From HK1 sp965202735 (lineage in GTDB: Bacteria > Pseudomonadota > Gammaproteobacteria > HK1): a stretch of 64,000 bases of DNA. Numbering within the stretch: the first letter of the stretch is position 1; each line of letters begins with the position of its first letter. Location of the stretch: contig OZ241844.1 in NCBI GenBank assembly GCA_965202735.1, forward strand, positions 4,154,001 to 4,218,000, in the 5' to 3' direction. The notes below the pieces were generated by a model. The model saw only the letters and a list, made by a program, of their open reading frames with translations. It was not told the DNA's origin and ran no database searches. This document shows, in pieces, positions 1 through 8,504 of this stretch. Both the position numbers and the translations under genes were made by a program.

Positions 1-549
1 GGGGTCGGGGACGCGCGAGCCGCCAGCCACCCACACCGGGAAGTACTTCTCGGGCCGGGGCTCGATGGTCACGTCCTCGAACTGCCAGAACCGGCCCCGG
101 AAGGAGACGTTCTCGCCGGTGAGGAGCAGCTTCACGGCGTCGAGCACCTCGTCGGTGCGCCGGCCGCGCTCCTTCATCGGGACCCCCATCGCGGTGAACT
201 CGGGCTCGTTCCAGCCGGGCCCTACGCCGAAGATGAACCGTCCCTCGGACATGTGGTCCAGGGTTGCGAGCTCCTTGGCGAGCAGCACCGGGTGGCGCAG
301 CGGCACCACCAGGATGTGGGTGCCGAGCGGGATGGTCTCGGTGGCGCCGGCCACGCAGCTCAGCACCATCAGGGGGTCCATCCACGAGCCGCCGTAGAGC
401 CCGGGCGCGCTGAGCAGGTGGTCCCAGACCGTGATGGAGTCGTAGCCGAGCGCCTCGGCCCGCTTCGCCATGTCCCTGGTGACGAGGCGGGCCATCTTCC
501 GGTCGAGGCCGGGCCAGGTGTACGAGGGAACCGTCAGTCCGAATTTCAT
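1..549 (-). CDS. LLM-class (luciferase-like, probably F420-dependent) oxidoreductase, C-terminus outside window
   Basis: The reverse strand from 549 reads MKFGLTVPSYTWPGLDRKM and continues open to the window edge (183 codons). The bacterial luciferase-like fold is recognisable: an early beta strand with LTVPSY, then GYDSITVWDHL, then a block reading IPLGTHILVVPLRHP, then LATLDHMSEGRFIFGVGPGWN, which is the glycine-rich strand typical of this family, and FEDVTIEPRP near the cut. Members use reduced F420 or FMN to oxidise or monooxygenate small substrates. The substrate cannot be read from sequence. The start codon overlaps the stop of a short upstream fragment in an ATGA arrangement, which suggests former translational coupling. 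Roughly the last third of a typical member is missing only because the window ends. Confidence 0.85.
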   Translation of the reverse strand, partial: MKFGLTVPSYTWPGLDRKMARLVTRDMAKRAEALGYDSITVWDHLLSAPGLYGGSWMDPLMVLSCVAGATETIPLGTHILVVPLRHPVLLAKELATLDHMSEGRFIFGVGPGWNEPEFTAMGVPMKERGRRTDEVLDAVKLLLTGENVSFRGRFWQFEDVTIEPRPEKYFPVWVAGGSRVPDP

Positions 550-755
550 GGGGGATCGCTCCGGGTCCGTTGCGGTGGGGTGAAGATACCAGCGAGGGCG
601 AGGGTCCGGCCCTGCTCGATGGCGTTGCGACGGATGGCCGCGCCCGGAATGCGCCGGGCCTTCCCCTCCCCCGGCTCCGCCGCCGTCTCCTCCAGGATCG
701 GCCTGATGATGCCGGCTCCGATGCGGCGAAGCTCGACGATCGGAAGCTCCGGCAT
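546..755 (-). pseudogene. N-terminal fragment resembling the L-2-amino-thiazoline-4-carboxylate hydrolase family
   Basis: A 69-codon reading frame begins MPELPIVELRRIGAGIIRPI and includes AIRRNAIEQGRTLA. From memory this looks like the N-terminus of ATC-hydrolase-family proteins, which are about 170-230 residues long, so it would be a C-terminally truncated remnant. Its TGA overlaps the ATG of the oxidoreductase gene (ATGA), an arrangement usually seen for genuine coupled genes and the main reason for listing it. It could instead be a small real protein or a chance frame. The family assignment was made by eye only. Confidence 0.35.
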
Positions 756-833
756 GGATTCGGCTCCGGTCGGGACGGCGGTCGATTAGACTTCGCGTCC
801 GCGCCACGGAAGTCAAGTTGGGGGAAGAGGCGG

Positions 834-886
834 CAACGATTCCCGCCAGCGCCCGGAAGAGGCCGGGCCATGGTGGAATTGTGGTG
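834..886 (-). repeat. Half copy of dispersed element family A
   Basis: The stretch starting ATTCCCGCCAGCGCCCGGAA matches one end of the 122-bp element family A seen intact at 3114, 9367, 21761 and 33291. Similarity fades after about 50 bp, so this is a truncated copy. The rest of the 756-1047 gap holds no gene I can support. Confidence 0.6.
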
Positions 887-1047
887 CGGCATGACTGCCC
901 CGAGGTCGAGCTGAGGCGCCACCGAAGGGGCCGGGGGGAGGGCTCCCGGCCCGGCCGGACCGCCGTGGCGCGGACGTCCCGGGCCGGGCGTCCGGTCGGG
1001 ATGCAGGCGGGCGTACACATCGGGAACGGATGCGGAGGATGCCGGCG

Positions 1048-1962
1048 ATGAGCGCATACGTGGTGGAGGCTCGGCGGCTCGTGAAGCGCTTCGGCGCGAA
1101 CACGGTCGTCGACGGCATCGACCTCCGGGTGCCGCGCGGCGGCTGCTTCGGGCTGCTCGGGCCGAACGGGGCCGGCAAGACCACGACGCTGCGCATGATC
1201 CTCGGCCACTCGCCCCCGAGCGGCGGCGAGCTGACCGTGCTCGGCGAGGCGATGCCGGCCGCGGGCCGCCGGGTGCGGGCCCGGGTCGGGGTCGTCCCCC
1301 AGGACGACAACCTCGACCCCGACTTCACGGTGATGGAGAACCTGCGGGTCTACGCCGGCTACTTCCCCCGTCCCGCCCGCGAGCCGCTGGAGCCGTTCCT
1401 CATGTCGCTCCTCGACTTCGTCGCCCTCGCCGACCGGGCGGAGGATCGGATCCAGGCGCTCTCGGGCGGCATGCGGCGCCGGCTCGTGATCGCGCGCGCC
1501 CTGGTGAACGATCCCGAGCTGCTCATCCTCGACGAGCCGACCACCGGCCTCGACCCGCAGATCCGCCACCTCATCTGGGCGCGCCTGCGCGAGCTCAGGA
1601 ACCAGGGCACCACGGTGCTGCTCACCACCCACTACATGGAGGAGGCGGAGCGGCTCTGCGACCGCCTGGCGATCATCGACCACGGACGCATCCTGGCCGA
1701 GGACTCGCCCCGCCGCCTGGTGGCGGCGGAGGTCGAGCCGAACGTGATCGAGGTGCGCACCGGCCCCGGGGCTCCGCCCCCGGCCGAGCTGCTCCGGCAT
1801 GCGCGGCTGGAGGCGGTCGACGGCGTCTGGCACTGCCACACCGCCGAGCCCGGCGCGGTGCTCTCGGTGCTGCAGCGGTCGCCGGAGCTGGAGTACCTGC
1901 ACCGGCCCTCGAACCTCGAGGACGTGTTCCTGCGCCTCACGGGGCGCGAGCTGCGCGACTGA
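1048..1962 (+). CDS. ABC-2 type exporter ATPase (NodI/DrrA-like)
   Basis: This 304-residue protein has the full ABC ATPase set: Walker A GPNGAGKTT near residues 38-46, Q-loop region VVPQDDNLDPDFTV, signature LSGGMRRRL, Walker B LLILDEPTTGLD and the switch histidine in TTHYMEEAE. The C-terminal domain of about 70 residues after the ATPase core is typical of the DrrA/NodI/CcmA branch, which powers two-component exporters of lipids, polyketides or oligosaccharides. I chose the ATG at 1048 because GGAGG lies 9 bases upstream; an in-frame ATG at 1030 has no such site. The partner permease starts at 2227. The substrate is unknown. Confidence 0.9.
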   Translation: MSAYVVEARRLVKRFGANTVVDGIDLRVPRGGCFGLLGPNGAGKTTTLRMILGHSPPSGGELTVLGEAMPAAGRRVRARVGVVPQDDNLDPDFTVMENLRVYAGYFPRPAREPLEPFLMSLLDFVALADRAEDRIQALSGGMRRRLVIARALVNDPELLILDEPTTGLDPQIRHLIWARLRELRNQGTTVLLTTHYMEEAERLCDRLAIIDHGRILAEDSPRRLVAAEVEPNVIEVRTGPGAPPPAELLRHARLEAVDGVWHCHTAEPGAVLSVLQRSPELEYLHRPSNLEDVFLRLTGRELRD

Positions 1963-1969
1963 GCGAAGG

Positions 1970-2225
1970 ACGCTGACGAGAATGACCCTGCCACATGTCG
2001 AGCGCGCCATTGCGCGGGAACGGGGCGCCTTCCGAGTCCGGTCGGCAACCAGGACCATTCAAAAGTCGCGATCATTGGCCGCCCAACCCGAAGATCGCAC
2101 GGTGATGGGCAGTCTTTCGGCATCGAAGGCCCGGATCGAGGGCCTGATGAACCGTTCGTCACGACTTCTGGAGAGCCCTGGGTCGGCGACCTTGCTTCGA
2201 GCACTGTCCGAAGCGGCGGCACTCC
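1970..2225 (+). repeat. Element family C, copy 1, interrupted by a family B element
   Basis: The two halves of a C element (1970-2049 and 2181-2225) share the core running from ACGCTGACGAGAATGACC through TCGAGCGCGCCATTGCG to GGTCGGCAACC and TTGCTTCGAGCACTGTCC with copies at 3060, 17933, 23470 and 55741. A 131-bp B element sits in the middle. The C ends look like imperfect inverted repeats of each other (GGACGCTGACGAGAA versus GGACAGTGACCGAAA). The element separates the ATPase gene from its permease. Confidence 0.7.
2050..2180 (-). repeat. Element family B, copy 1 (131-bp MITE-like element with 10-bp target duplication)
   Basis: Read on the minus strand this copy begins CAGGGCTCTCCAGAAGTCG and ends with the complement of CAGGACCATTCAAAAGTCG, so it has imperfect terminal inverted repeats. 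It is flanked by GGTCGGCAAC (2040-2049) and GGTCGGCGAC (2181-2190), a 10-bp duplication of family C sequence with one mismatch. A copy of exactly the same length is at 43022-43152. Confidence 0.75.
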
Positions 2226-2226
2226 A

Positions 2227-3024
2227 GTGAGCACGACGGACGTCTCCAGCCACTGGCGCCCGCCGGCGCCGCGACCGGTGGCGTTCGCGGTGTGGCGCCG
2301 CAACGCCCGGGTGTGGCGCCGGCTGATGCTGCCGAGCCTGGTGCTCAACTTCGGCGAGCCCTTCCTCTACCTGCTCGGGCTCGGGTTCGGGCTCGGGCAG
2401 TTCATCGGCGAGATGGAAGGCGTCGGCTACTTCGCCTTTCTCGCCTCCGGACTGGTGGCGTCGTCGGGGATGATGGTCGCGTCCTACGAGGGGATCTACT
2501 CCGTCTATACCCGCATGGTCCCGCAGAAGACCTACGACGGCATTCTCGCCACCCCGGTCCGGGTCGACGACATCGTGGCGGGGGAGATGCTGTGGTGCGC
2601 GACCAAGGGCACCATCTCCGGGAGCTCCATCCTGCTCGTGGCATCGCTGCTCGGGGCGGTGGCGGGCGTCGAGGCCCTGCTCTGCGTCCCGCTCCTCTTT
2701 CTCGTCGGGCTCGCGTTCGCCGGACCGGCGATCGCGGTGAGCGCGGTCTCGCCGTCCTACGACTTCTTCAGCTACTACATCACGCTGGTGATGACCCCGA
2801 TGTTCATCCTCTGCGGCGTGTTCTACCCCGTCTCGTCGCTGCCGGAGGCCGCCCAGCACGCGGTGCTGGCGCTGCCGCTGACCCACGCGGTGGCCCTGCT
2901 CCGGCCACTCGTGACCGGAGCTCCGGTCGGTGATGCCGCCGTGCACGTCGCGGTGCTGGCGGGGTTCGCGGGGGTCGGCTTCTACGTCGCGGTCGCCCTC
3001 GTCAGGCGGCGGTTCGTGGTGTGA
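2227..3024 (+). CDS. ABC-2 type transporter permease (NodJ/DrrB-like)
   Basis: This 265-residue membrane protein follows the ATPase at 1048 and is its likely partner. Hydrophobic segments are visible around LVLNFGEPFLYLLGLGFGLG, YFAFLASGLVASSGMMVASY, SSILLVASLLGAVAGVEALL, LVGLAFAGPAIAVSAVS, YYITLVMTPMFILCGVFYPV and a C-terminal VAVLAGFAGVGFYVAVALV. Six spans of this kind and the PMFILCGVFYPVSSLP stretch are typical of ABC-2 permeases such as NodJ. The start is a GTG at 2227, the first usable codon after the C/B element nest. The nested elements in the 264-bp gap mean the pair is probably still co-transcribed but no longer tightly coupled. Confidence 0.85.
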   Translation: MSTTDVSSHWRPPAPRPVAFAVWRRNARVWRRLMLPSLVLNFGEPFLYLLGLGFGLGQFIGEMEGVGYFAFLASGLVASSGMMVASYEGIYSVYTRMVPQKTYDGILATPVRVDDIVAGEMLWCATKGTISGSSILLVASLLGAVAGVEALLCVPLLFLVGLAFAGPAIAVSAVSPSYDFFSYYITLVMTPMFILCGVFYPVSSLPEAAQHAVLALPLTHAVALLRPLVTGAPVGDAAVHVAVLAGFAGVGFYVAVALVRRRFVV

Positions 3025-3059
3025 AGCGGGCGCGGGCCGGGTGGCCCGGCGACTCGGGA

Positions 3060-3290
3060 CGCTGACGAGAATGACCCCGCCACGTGTCGAGCACACCATA
3101 TGCGCAAGAACGGCAGCCATTCCCGCCAGGCGGGAACAGGCCCCTGAAATCCCCTCGATTCGACGCCCTGAAGGTCGAAATCACACCAGGATTCCACCAT
3201 GGCGCGGCCTCTCCGGGCATTGGCGGGAATTGCTGCAAGAACGGGCTCTCTTCAGGGCGCGGTCGGCAGCCTTGTTTCGCGCATCGCCCT
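3060..3290 (+). repeat. Element family C, copy 2, interrupted by a family A element
   Basis: The left part starts ACGCTGACGAGAATGACC at 3060 and the right part resumes at 3236 with CAAGAACGGGCTCTC, GCGGTCGGCAGCC and TTGTTTCGC, matching copy 1. Element A lies between, flanked by a perfect 9-bp duplication. It fills the gap after the ABC permease and reaches the stop of the converging Fe-S subunit gene. Confidence 0.7.
3114..3235 (+). repeat. Element family A, copy 1 (122 bp, 9-bp target duplication)
   Basis: The ends are CAGCCATTCCCGCCA and TGGCGGGAATTGCTG, a 15-bp terminal inverted repeat with one mismatch. The flanks are CAAGAACGG at 3105-3113 and again at 3236-3244, a perfect 9-bp duplication of C-element sequence. 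No frame within it is long enough to code for a transposase, so it would have to be mobilised in trans. Confidence 0.8.
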
Positions 3291-4807
3291 CAGAGGCCGA
3301 GCCTCGCCCTGATCATCCGCCACAGGATCGCGAATCCGCCCGCTCCGGCGGCGGCTCGAACCTCTTCCCCGGCGAGCCGCCGCTCGCAGTTGCCGACGAA
3401 CTCCGCGAGCATCACGTCGGCGAAGCTCTCGACCAGGTCGCCGCGGTTGAACTGCGCCAGGCCACCCTGGACCCGGAAGCGGATGGCGAGGTCGACGCGG
3501 GTACGCGGTTCGGAGTCGGCGGCGTCCTCACCGGACATCGCGTAGCGCAGCTCGGCATCGAGGCTGGCATGGCCGCGGCGGTCCGATCCGTGTCCGGTGA
3601 TGACCCCGGTGCGCCGCCCCGCGTCGGTCTCGCGCGTTCCCTCGCCGTGGAAGGAGGCCCCGATGGGGCCGAAGCGGATCTCGGCCCGGCCGGCGATGCG
3701 GTCCGGCCCGGCTGACTCGACCTCCACGCCGGGCAGGCACTGCGCAACGCGCGGCACGTCCTCGAACAGCGCCCACAGCGCGTCCACCGGGTGCCCGATC
3801 ACGAACTCCCGCTCGACCAGGGTCCAGCCGTCGGCCCGCGTCATCGGGCGGACGGTGGTCCCGGCGGAGCCGGCCGGGGCCGTATCCGGGCCGGCCAGAT
3901 GGATCGGATCGATCTCGAAGGGTTCGAACGGACCGGCCGGCGACGCGGCGGCTCCGCCGGGGCCGTCGGGGCCACCGGAGCCGCCGGAACCACCGGGACC
4001 GCTGGGATCGCCGGAACCACCGGAACCGCCGGGGCTGTCGGAACCACCGGGGCCGCCGAGACTACCGGAACCACCGGGACCGTCGGGACCACCGAGACCG
4101 TCGGGACTACCGAGACCACCGGGGCCGCCGGGACTACCAAGACCACCGGCTCCGCCGGGACCGTCGGGACCGCCGGAGCCGCCGGGACCGCGGCCCGGCC
4201 GGATCGTCCCGCCGCCCGATGCAGCCGCCGGCGGTTCGGAAGGAGCGCCTCTGTGCGTGGGCCCGGCGCCGGCGGTGGCCGCCTCGTCGCGGGCCCGCGC
4301 CGCCATTGGGGCGGTCGTGGCGCCGGCGTCGCCGGACGCCTCTCCCCGCCGTTGCCGGGCCACGTCCCGCACCGCGGCGACGATTCCCATGTAGCCGGTG
4401 CACCGGCAGAGGTTGCCGCTCAGCTCGCGCCGGACCGCCGCCTCGCTCGTCGGCGCGAGGCGGGTGACGACGTCCCACGCCGTGATCAGCATCCCCGGCG
4501 TGCAGAATCCGCATTGCAGGGCGTGGTGCCGCGTGAACGCCTCGCGCAGCGCCCGGCCGACAGGGTCGTCCCCCAGACCTTCGACGGTCACGACGCGCGT
4601 GCCCTCGCAGGCCTGCGCCCAGGTGATGCACGAGCGGACCGGCTTCCCGTCCACCAGCACCGTGCAGGCGCCGCATACGCCGTGCTCGCAGCCGAGATGG
4701 GTGCCGGTCAGGTGCAGGTGGTCGCGCAGCAGCTCGGCGAGCTGCGTGCGTCCCGAGACGGCGGCGCTGCACGGCTCGCCGTTGACAGTGAGGCGGACGG
4801 TCTTCAT
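3290..4807 (-). CDS. Molybdenum hydroxylase Fe-S subunit (CoxS-like) fused to a CoxG-like SRPBCC domain
   Basis: The protein has 505 residues. Residues 1-160 are a CoxS/XdhC-type [2Fe-2S] subunit: CEHGVCGACTV with a fourth cysteine in RSCITW binds the plant-type cluster, and QCGFCTPGM plus NLCRCTGY bind the second cluster. These clusters pass electrons from the molybdopterin subunit to the FAD subunit. A Gly/Pro/Ser/Asp-rich low-complexity linker follows (about residues 185-300), encoded by short imperfect repeats. The last 180 residues (WTLVEREFVIGHPVDALWAL, VPRVAQCLPGVEV, FNRGDLVESFADVMLAEF) resemble CoxG of the SRPBCC fold, which in cox clusters is normally a separate membrane-recruitment protein. 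The FAD and Mo subunit genes lie directly upstream on the same strand. Confidence 0.88.
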   Translation of the reverse strand: MKTVRLTVNGEPCSAAVSGRTQLAELLRDHLHLTGTHLGCEHGVCGACTVLVDGKPVRSCITWAQACEGTRVVTVEGLGDDPVGRALREAFTRHHALQCGFCTPGMLITAWDVVTRLAPTSEAAVRRELSGNLCRCTGYMGIVAAVRDVARQRRGEASGDAGATTAPMAARARDEAATAGAGPTHRGAPSEPPAAASGGGTIRPGRGPGGSGGPDGPGGAGGLGSPGGPGGLGSPDGLGGPDGPGGSGSLGGPGGSDSPGGSGGSGDPSGPGGSGGSGGPDGPGGAAASPAGPFEPFEIDPIHLAGPDTAPAGSAGTTVRPMTRADGWTLVEREFVIGHPVDALWALFEDVPRVAQCLPGVEVESAGPDRIAGRAEIRFGPIGASFHGEGTRETDAGRRTGVITGHGSDRRGHASLDAELRYAMSGEDAADSEPRTRVDLAIRFRVQGGLAQFNRGDLVESFADVMLAEFVGNCERRLAGEEVRAAAGAGGFAILWRMIRARLGL

Positions 4808-4830
4808 CCGGAATGCGCTCTCCCGTCGCC

Positions 4831-5094
4831 GGGAAGGTCCGGCCTCCGGCCGGTCCCGACGTACATGGTCCGAAGCCGGGCGCTACAACGTGCGGACTGC
4901 CGCGGGAGGTCCGGCCTCCGGCCGGTCCCGACGTACATGGCCCGAAGCCGGGCGCTGCAACGTGCGGACTGCCGCGGGAGGTCCGGCCTCCGGCCGGCTC
5001 CGACGTACATGGCCCGAAGCCGGGCGCTGCAACGTGCGGACTGCCGCGGAAGGTCCGGCCTCCGGCCGGTCCCGATGCACATGAGCCGATCCCC
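4831..5094. repeat. 72-bp tandem repeat array, nearly four copies
   Basis: The anchor GGTCCGGCCTCCGGCC recurs at 4836, 4908, 4980 and 5052, an exact 72-bp period. Each unit also carries CGACGTACATGGCCCGAAGC and AACGTGCGGACTGCCGCGG, with only scattered substitutions; the last unit is incomplete. The array lies between the FAD subunit gene (stop at 5221) and the Fe-S subunit gene (start at 4807). Seventy-two is a multiple of three, so frames stay open through it, but I see no start or homology that makes it coding. Confidence 0.9.
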
Positions 5095-5220
5095 GGCTCT
5101 CGCGGCCGCGGCGGCGCCTGTCGCACGCATCGATTCCACGCCCATCCGTCATCGCCCCATCCGGCGGTGAAGCTGATGCCCGGGAAGGCCCGTCGTGCGC
5201 ATCGGCTCCGTGCCCGCCCG

Positions 5221-6051
5221 TCACCGTGCCGCCAGCGCCCGATCGATCGCCCGACGCACCGCGACCGCCGCCATGTGCAGCTTCACCGGATCGCGCTCGC
5301 CCGCGCAGGCGGCGATCTCGGCGCGAAGGGCTCCGGACTCGGGCGGGGCGGCGGTGGCGGCGAGCGATCGGGTCGCGGCCGGCAGCGCCACCGGCCTCGC
5401 GCCGACGGCCCCGGCGACGACGCGGCAGTAGCGTCGGGCGGGGTCGACGAGCACCGCTCCCATCGCCTCGGCGAGCTCTCCCGTCTTGCGGCAGAGCTTG
5501 TGGAAGCCGAACCGCGCCCGTGCGGTGGCGCGCGGGACCTCGATGCGGGTGACGATTTCATCCGGTGCGAGCGCGGTGGCGTAGGCCGCCCTCGTGAAGT
5601 CCCGCATTCGCACTTCGCGTTCGCCCGTGACGCCGCGGATACGTACCCGAGCGTCCGCGCAGAGCAGGAAGCTCGTCCAGTCGGCCGCCGGGTCCGCGTG
5701 GACGATACTCCCGCCGATGGTGCCGCGGTTGCGCACCGCGCGGTACGCGATGCCGGCCGCGACCTCGCGCATCGCGCGCTCGATCGGGTCCGAGGCGGGC
5801 CGATCCTCGATGTCGGCGTGAGTCGCCGCCGCCCCGGCGATCACGCTCTCCGGCGTCGACTCGATTTCCCGCAGCGCCTCCAGCGCCGAAATGTCGACGA
5901 GCGCGCCGGGACGGGTCAGGCGCAGGTTCAGCATCGGCCCGAGCGACTGGCCGCCGCCGAGGAGCTTCACACCGTCCCCGCCCGCGGCGAGGCGCTCCAG
6001 CGCGTCATCGACGCTGGCGGCGCGGTGGTAGGTGAAGTCGACCGGCTTCAC
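5221..6051 (-). CDS. Molybdenum hydroxylase FAD subunit (CoxM-like)
   Basis: This 276-residue protein has the CoxM/XdhB FAD fold: KLLGGGQSLGPMLNLRL near the N-terminus, RNRGTIGGSIVHADPAADW around residues 105-125 (the TIGGS motif contacts FAD pyrophosphate), and a C-terminal CO_deh_flav_C-like domain. It passes electrons from the Fe-S subunit to an external acceptor. The GTG start at 6051 overlaps the TGA of the large subunit gene (GTGA), indicating translational coupling, and the Fe-S gene follows after the 72-bp array. A longer frame runs upstream only because it is open opposite the large-subunit frame. Confidence 0.9.
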   Translation of the reverse strand: MKPVDFTYHRAASVDDALERLAAGGDGVKLLGGGQSLGPMLNLRLTRPGALVDISALEALREIESTPESVIAGAAATHADIEDRPASDPIERAMREVAAGIAYRAVRNRGTIGGSIVHADPAADWTSFLLCADARVRIRGVTGEREVRMRDFTRAAYATALAPDEIVTRIEVPRATARARFGFHKLCRKTGELAEAMGAVLVDPARRYCRVVAGAVGARPVALPAATRSLAATAAPPESGALRAEIAACAGERDPVKLHMAAVAVRRAIDRALAAR

Positions 6052-8504
6052 GACGGCGATTCCATTCTCTCCGCCTGCGCTTCTCTCTCCGCCTGCGCTC
6101 CTCCCTCCGCCTGCGCTCCTCTCTCCGCCTGCGCTCCTCTCTCCGCCTGCGCTCCTCTCTCCGCTTGCGCTCCTCTCTCCGCCTGCGCCTCGAGGATCGC
6201 GGCGAGGATCCGCCGCGGCGTCGCCGGGACCTCGCCGACCTCCACGCCGAGCGGCCGCAGCGCATCGTTGATGGCGTTGACCACCGCGCCCGCCGGGGCG
6301 ATGGCCGCCCCCTCCCCGATCCCCTTGATGCCGTGGCGGGTGAACGGCGAGGGGGACTCCATGTGCTCGATGCGCATCGAGGGCAGCTCGGTCGGCCCCG
6401 GCAGCACGTAGTCCGCGAAGGTCGAGGTCAGCGGCTGGCCGTTCTCGTCGTACAGGCTCTCCTCGAACAGCGCGGTGCCGATGCCCTGGGCGGCGCCGCC
6501 AAAGGACTGGCCTTCCAGGATCATCGGGTTCACGCGCCGCCCGCAGTCCTCGAACAGCACGTAGTCGAGGATCTCCACCACGCCGGTGGCCGGGTCCACC
6601 GCGACCACCGCGGCATGGGTCGCGTAGGTGAACACCCCGGTGTCCACCTCGGGCCGGTAGCCTTCGGTGACCTCCAGGCCCAGGGTGTCGACGTCGTCGG
6701 GGAGCCGGTCGGGGCGCAGGTACCACGCCCGCGCGATGTCCTCGAACGAGACGCTCGCCTCGCCGGCCCACGCCTGGCCGCCGGCGAGCGACACCTCGCC
6801 GACGGCCGCCTGGAGGAGGTGCGCCGCGTGCTTCCGGATGCGTCCGGCGAGCGACTCCGCCGCCTTCGACACCGCGCCGCCGGCCATCACCATGCCCCGC
6901 GACGCGTAGGCCCCGGTGGAGTAGGGCGTCTCCCCGGTGTCGCCCATCGTCACCCGGATGCGGTCGACGTCGACGCCGAGCTGCTCGCTCGCGACCTGGG
7001 CGAGGGTGGTCTCCAGACCCTGTCCGAACGAGTGGTTGCCCGAGCGCACCTCCACCGTGCCGCTCGGCGCGAGCTTCACCATCGCCTGCTCGTAGCCGGG
7101 CACGAGAGGCAGGCCCCATGCGCCGAACACCCTGGTGCCGTGCGCGGTCTGCTCGGTGAAGGTGGAGAAGCCGACGCCGACGCGCCGGCCGTCCGGCTCC
7201 GGGGCGCGCTGGCGGGCGCGCACCGCGTCGAGGCCGATCATGCGCCGCGCTCCGGCCACGCTCGCGGGGTAGTCGCCGCTGTCGTAGAGCTTGCCGGTGA
7301 CGTTGGTGTAGGGCATGGCGCCGGCCGGCACGAGGTTCTCCGCCCGCACGTCCGCCGGCTCCCGCCCCACCGCGTGCGCGATGGCGTCGATGGTGAGCTC
7401 CATCGCGAAGCACACCCCGGGGCGCGCGACGCCGCGGTACGGGGTGAACGCGGGCTTGTTGGTGGCGACGGAGAAGGTCCGGCAGCGGTAGGCGTCGAAG
7501 GCGTAGGGCCCCGGCAGGTTGCCGCCGGCCTGGGCCGCCTCGAGGCAGGCGGTGAACGGCCACACCGAGTAGGCGCCGACGTCCACGGTGATCTCGGCGT
7601 CGATCCCGAGCAGGCGCCCGCGTTCGTCGGCGAAGGCGGTGAGCCGGTAGTGGTGCTGGCGGGTGTTGGCGCCGGCGGTGAGGTGCTCGCGCCGGTCCTC
7701 GACCCAGCGCAGCGGCCGCCCGGTGCGCATCGCCGCCCACGACACCGAGATCTCCTCGGGCTGGAGCACGCACTTGTAGCCGAAGCCGCCGCCGACGTCG
7801 GGCGCGACCACCCGCACGTCGGACTGGTCGAGCCCGAGCGCCTGCGAGAGCCCGGTGCGGATGAGGTGCGGCACCTGGGTGGAGGTGTACACGACGAGCT
7901 GCCCCTTGCGCTCGTCGTGGCGGGCGAGCACCGCCTTGCCCTCCATCGGCGCCATGCACTGGCGCGCGGTGCGGTACTCGCGCTCGACGACGACGGCGGC
8001 GCGCTCGCGCACCGGCGCGATGTCCCCGCCGGCCGAGGTGGTCAGGAACAGGTTGTCGCCCCACTCCTCGTGCACGAGCGGCGACCCGGGGCGGCGGGCG
8101 GCGAGGCTGTCGGTGACCGCCGGCAGGGGGTCGAGGTCGAGCGCCACCGCCTCGGCGATGTCCTCGGCCTCGGCCCGGGTCGGGGCGATGCAGAGCGCGA
8201 TGCACTCGCCCGCGAACCGTACCTTGCCGCGGGCGAGCGCCGGCCAGTCGGAGGGCTTGTAGGTGGGCAGGCTCGACTCGGCGCGGATGGGGCGCACGCC
8301 CTCCATGTCCGCCGCCGTGAACACCCGGCCCGCGTACCGTTCGGGCACGGTGACGGCCCGGATGCGGGCGTGGGCGAGGGGGCTTCGCACGAACGCGGCC
8401 TCCCACAGCCGGGGGAAGGAGAGGTCGCCGACGAACTGTGCCTTGCCGGCCAGATGGCGTGCGTCTTCCTTGCGCGGGACGCGGGCCCCGATTCCCGTCG
8501 ACAC
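6048..8504 (-). CDS. Molybdenum hydroxylase large subunit (CoxL/xanthine dehydrogenase family)
   Basis: This 818-residue molybdopterin-binding subunit starts at a GTG (VSTGIGARVPRKEDARHLAG) with GGAG nine bases upstream. Family landmarks are VAPDVGGGFGYK, TPYRGVARPGVCFAMELTID, SGNHSFGQGLETT, ETPYSTGAYASRGMVMAGGA and the C-terminal ITEGAAIAPAGAVVNAINDA-type block (here GEGAAIAPAGAVVNAINDAL). The active-site loop reads PYRGVARP, close to the AYRGAGR type of form II enzymes, and lacks the AYRCSFR loop of true CO dehydrogenases, so CO oxidation is not supported; an aldehyde, purine or aromatic substrate is more likely. The C-terminus carries seven six-residue repeats (AQAERG type) that are not part of the catalytic fold. 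Confidence 0.9.
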   Translation of the reverse strand: MSTGIGARVPRKEDARHLAGKAQFVGDLSFPRLWEAAFVRSPLAHARIRAVTVPERYAGRVFTAADMEGVRPIRAESSLPTYKPSDWPALARGKVRFAGECIALCIAPTRAEAEDIAEAVALDLDPLPAVTDSLAARRPGSPLVHEEWGDNLFLTTSAGGDIAPVRERAAVVVEREYRTARQCMAPMEGKAVLARHDERKGQLVVYTSTQVPHLIRTGLSQALGLDQSDVRVVAPDVGGGFGYKCVLQPEEISVSWAAMRTGRPLRWVEDRREHLTAGANTRQHHYRLTAFADERGRLLGIDAEITVDVGAYSVWPFTACLEAAQAGGNLPGPYAFDAYRCRTFSVATNKPAFTPYRGVARPGVCFAMELTIDAIAHAVGREPADVRAENLVPAGAMPYTNVTGKLYDSGDYPASVAGARRMIGLDAVRARQRAPEPDGRRVGVGFSTFTEQTAHGTRVFGAWGLPLVPGYEQAMVKLAPSGTVEVRSGNHSFGQGLETTLAQVASEQLGVDVDRIRVTMGDTGETPYSTGAYASRGMVMAGGAVSKAAESLAGRIRKHAAHLLQAAVGEVSLAGGQAWAGEASVSFEDIARAWYLRPDRLPDDVDTLGLEVTEGYRPEVDTGVFTYATHAAVVAVDPATGVVEILDYVLFEDCGRRVNPMILEGQSFGGAAQGIGTALFEESLYDENGQPLTSTFADYVLPGPTELPSMRIEHMESPSPFTRHGIKGIGEGAAIAPAGAVVNAINDALRPLGVEVGEVPATPRRILAAILEAQAERGAQAERGAQAERGAQAERGAQAEGGAQAEREAQAERMESPS
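6064..6189. repeat. 18-bp tandem repeat encoding an AQAERG tail
   Basis: Seven near-identical 18-bp units of the form TCTCTCCGCCTGCGCTCC lie inside the 3' end of the large-subunit gene and encode consecutive hexapeptides of the AQAERG type. The copies differ by one or two bases. They extend the protein beyond the conserved domain, and copy number could vary by slippage without shifting frame. Confidence 0.9.

Noticed and set aside
2059..3120. Long minus-strand frame opposite the ABC permease
   Set aside because: Composition is Arg/His/Glu-rich shadow sequence; the plus-strand permease has clear membrane spans and a partner ATPase.
4831..5094. CRISPR array
   Set aside because: The repeats are contiguous 72-bp units with no unique spacers, and no cas genes are present; it is a plain tandem array. 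The same holds for 56638-56956.
4813..6411. Plus-strand 532-codon frame over the tandem array
   Set aside because: It reads through the 72-bp array and antisense to the FAD subunit gene, with no domain.
6048..8504. True carbon monoxide dehydrogenase
   Set aside because: The active-site loop lacks the AYRCSFR signature; only family membership is supported.
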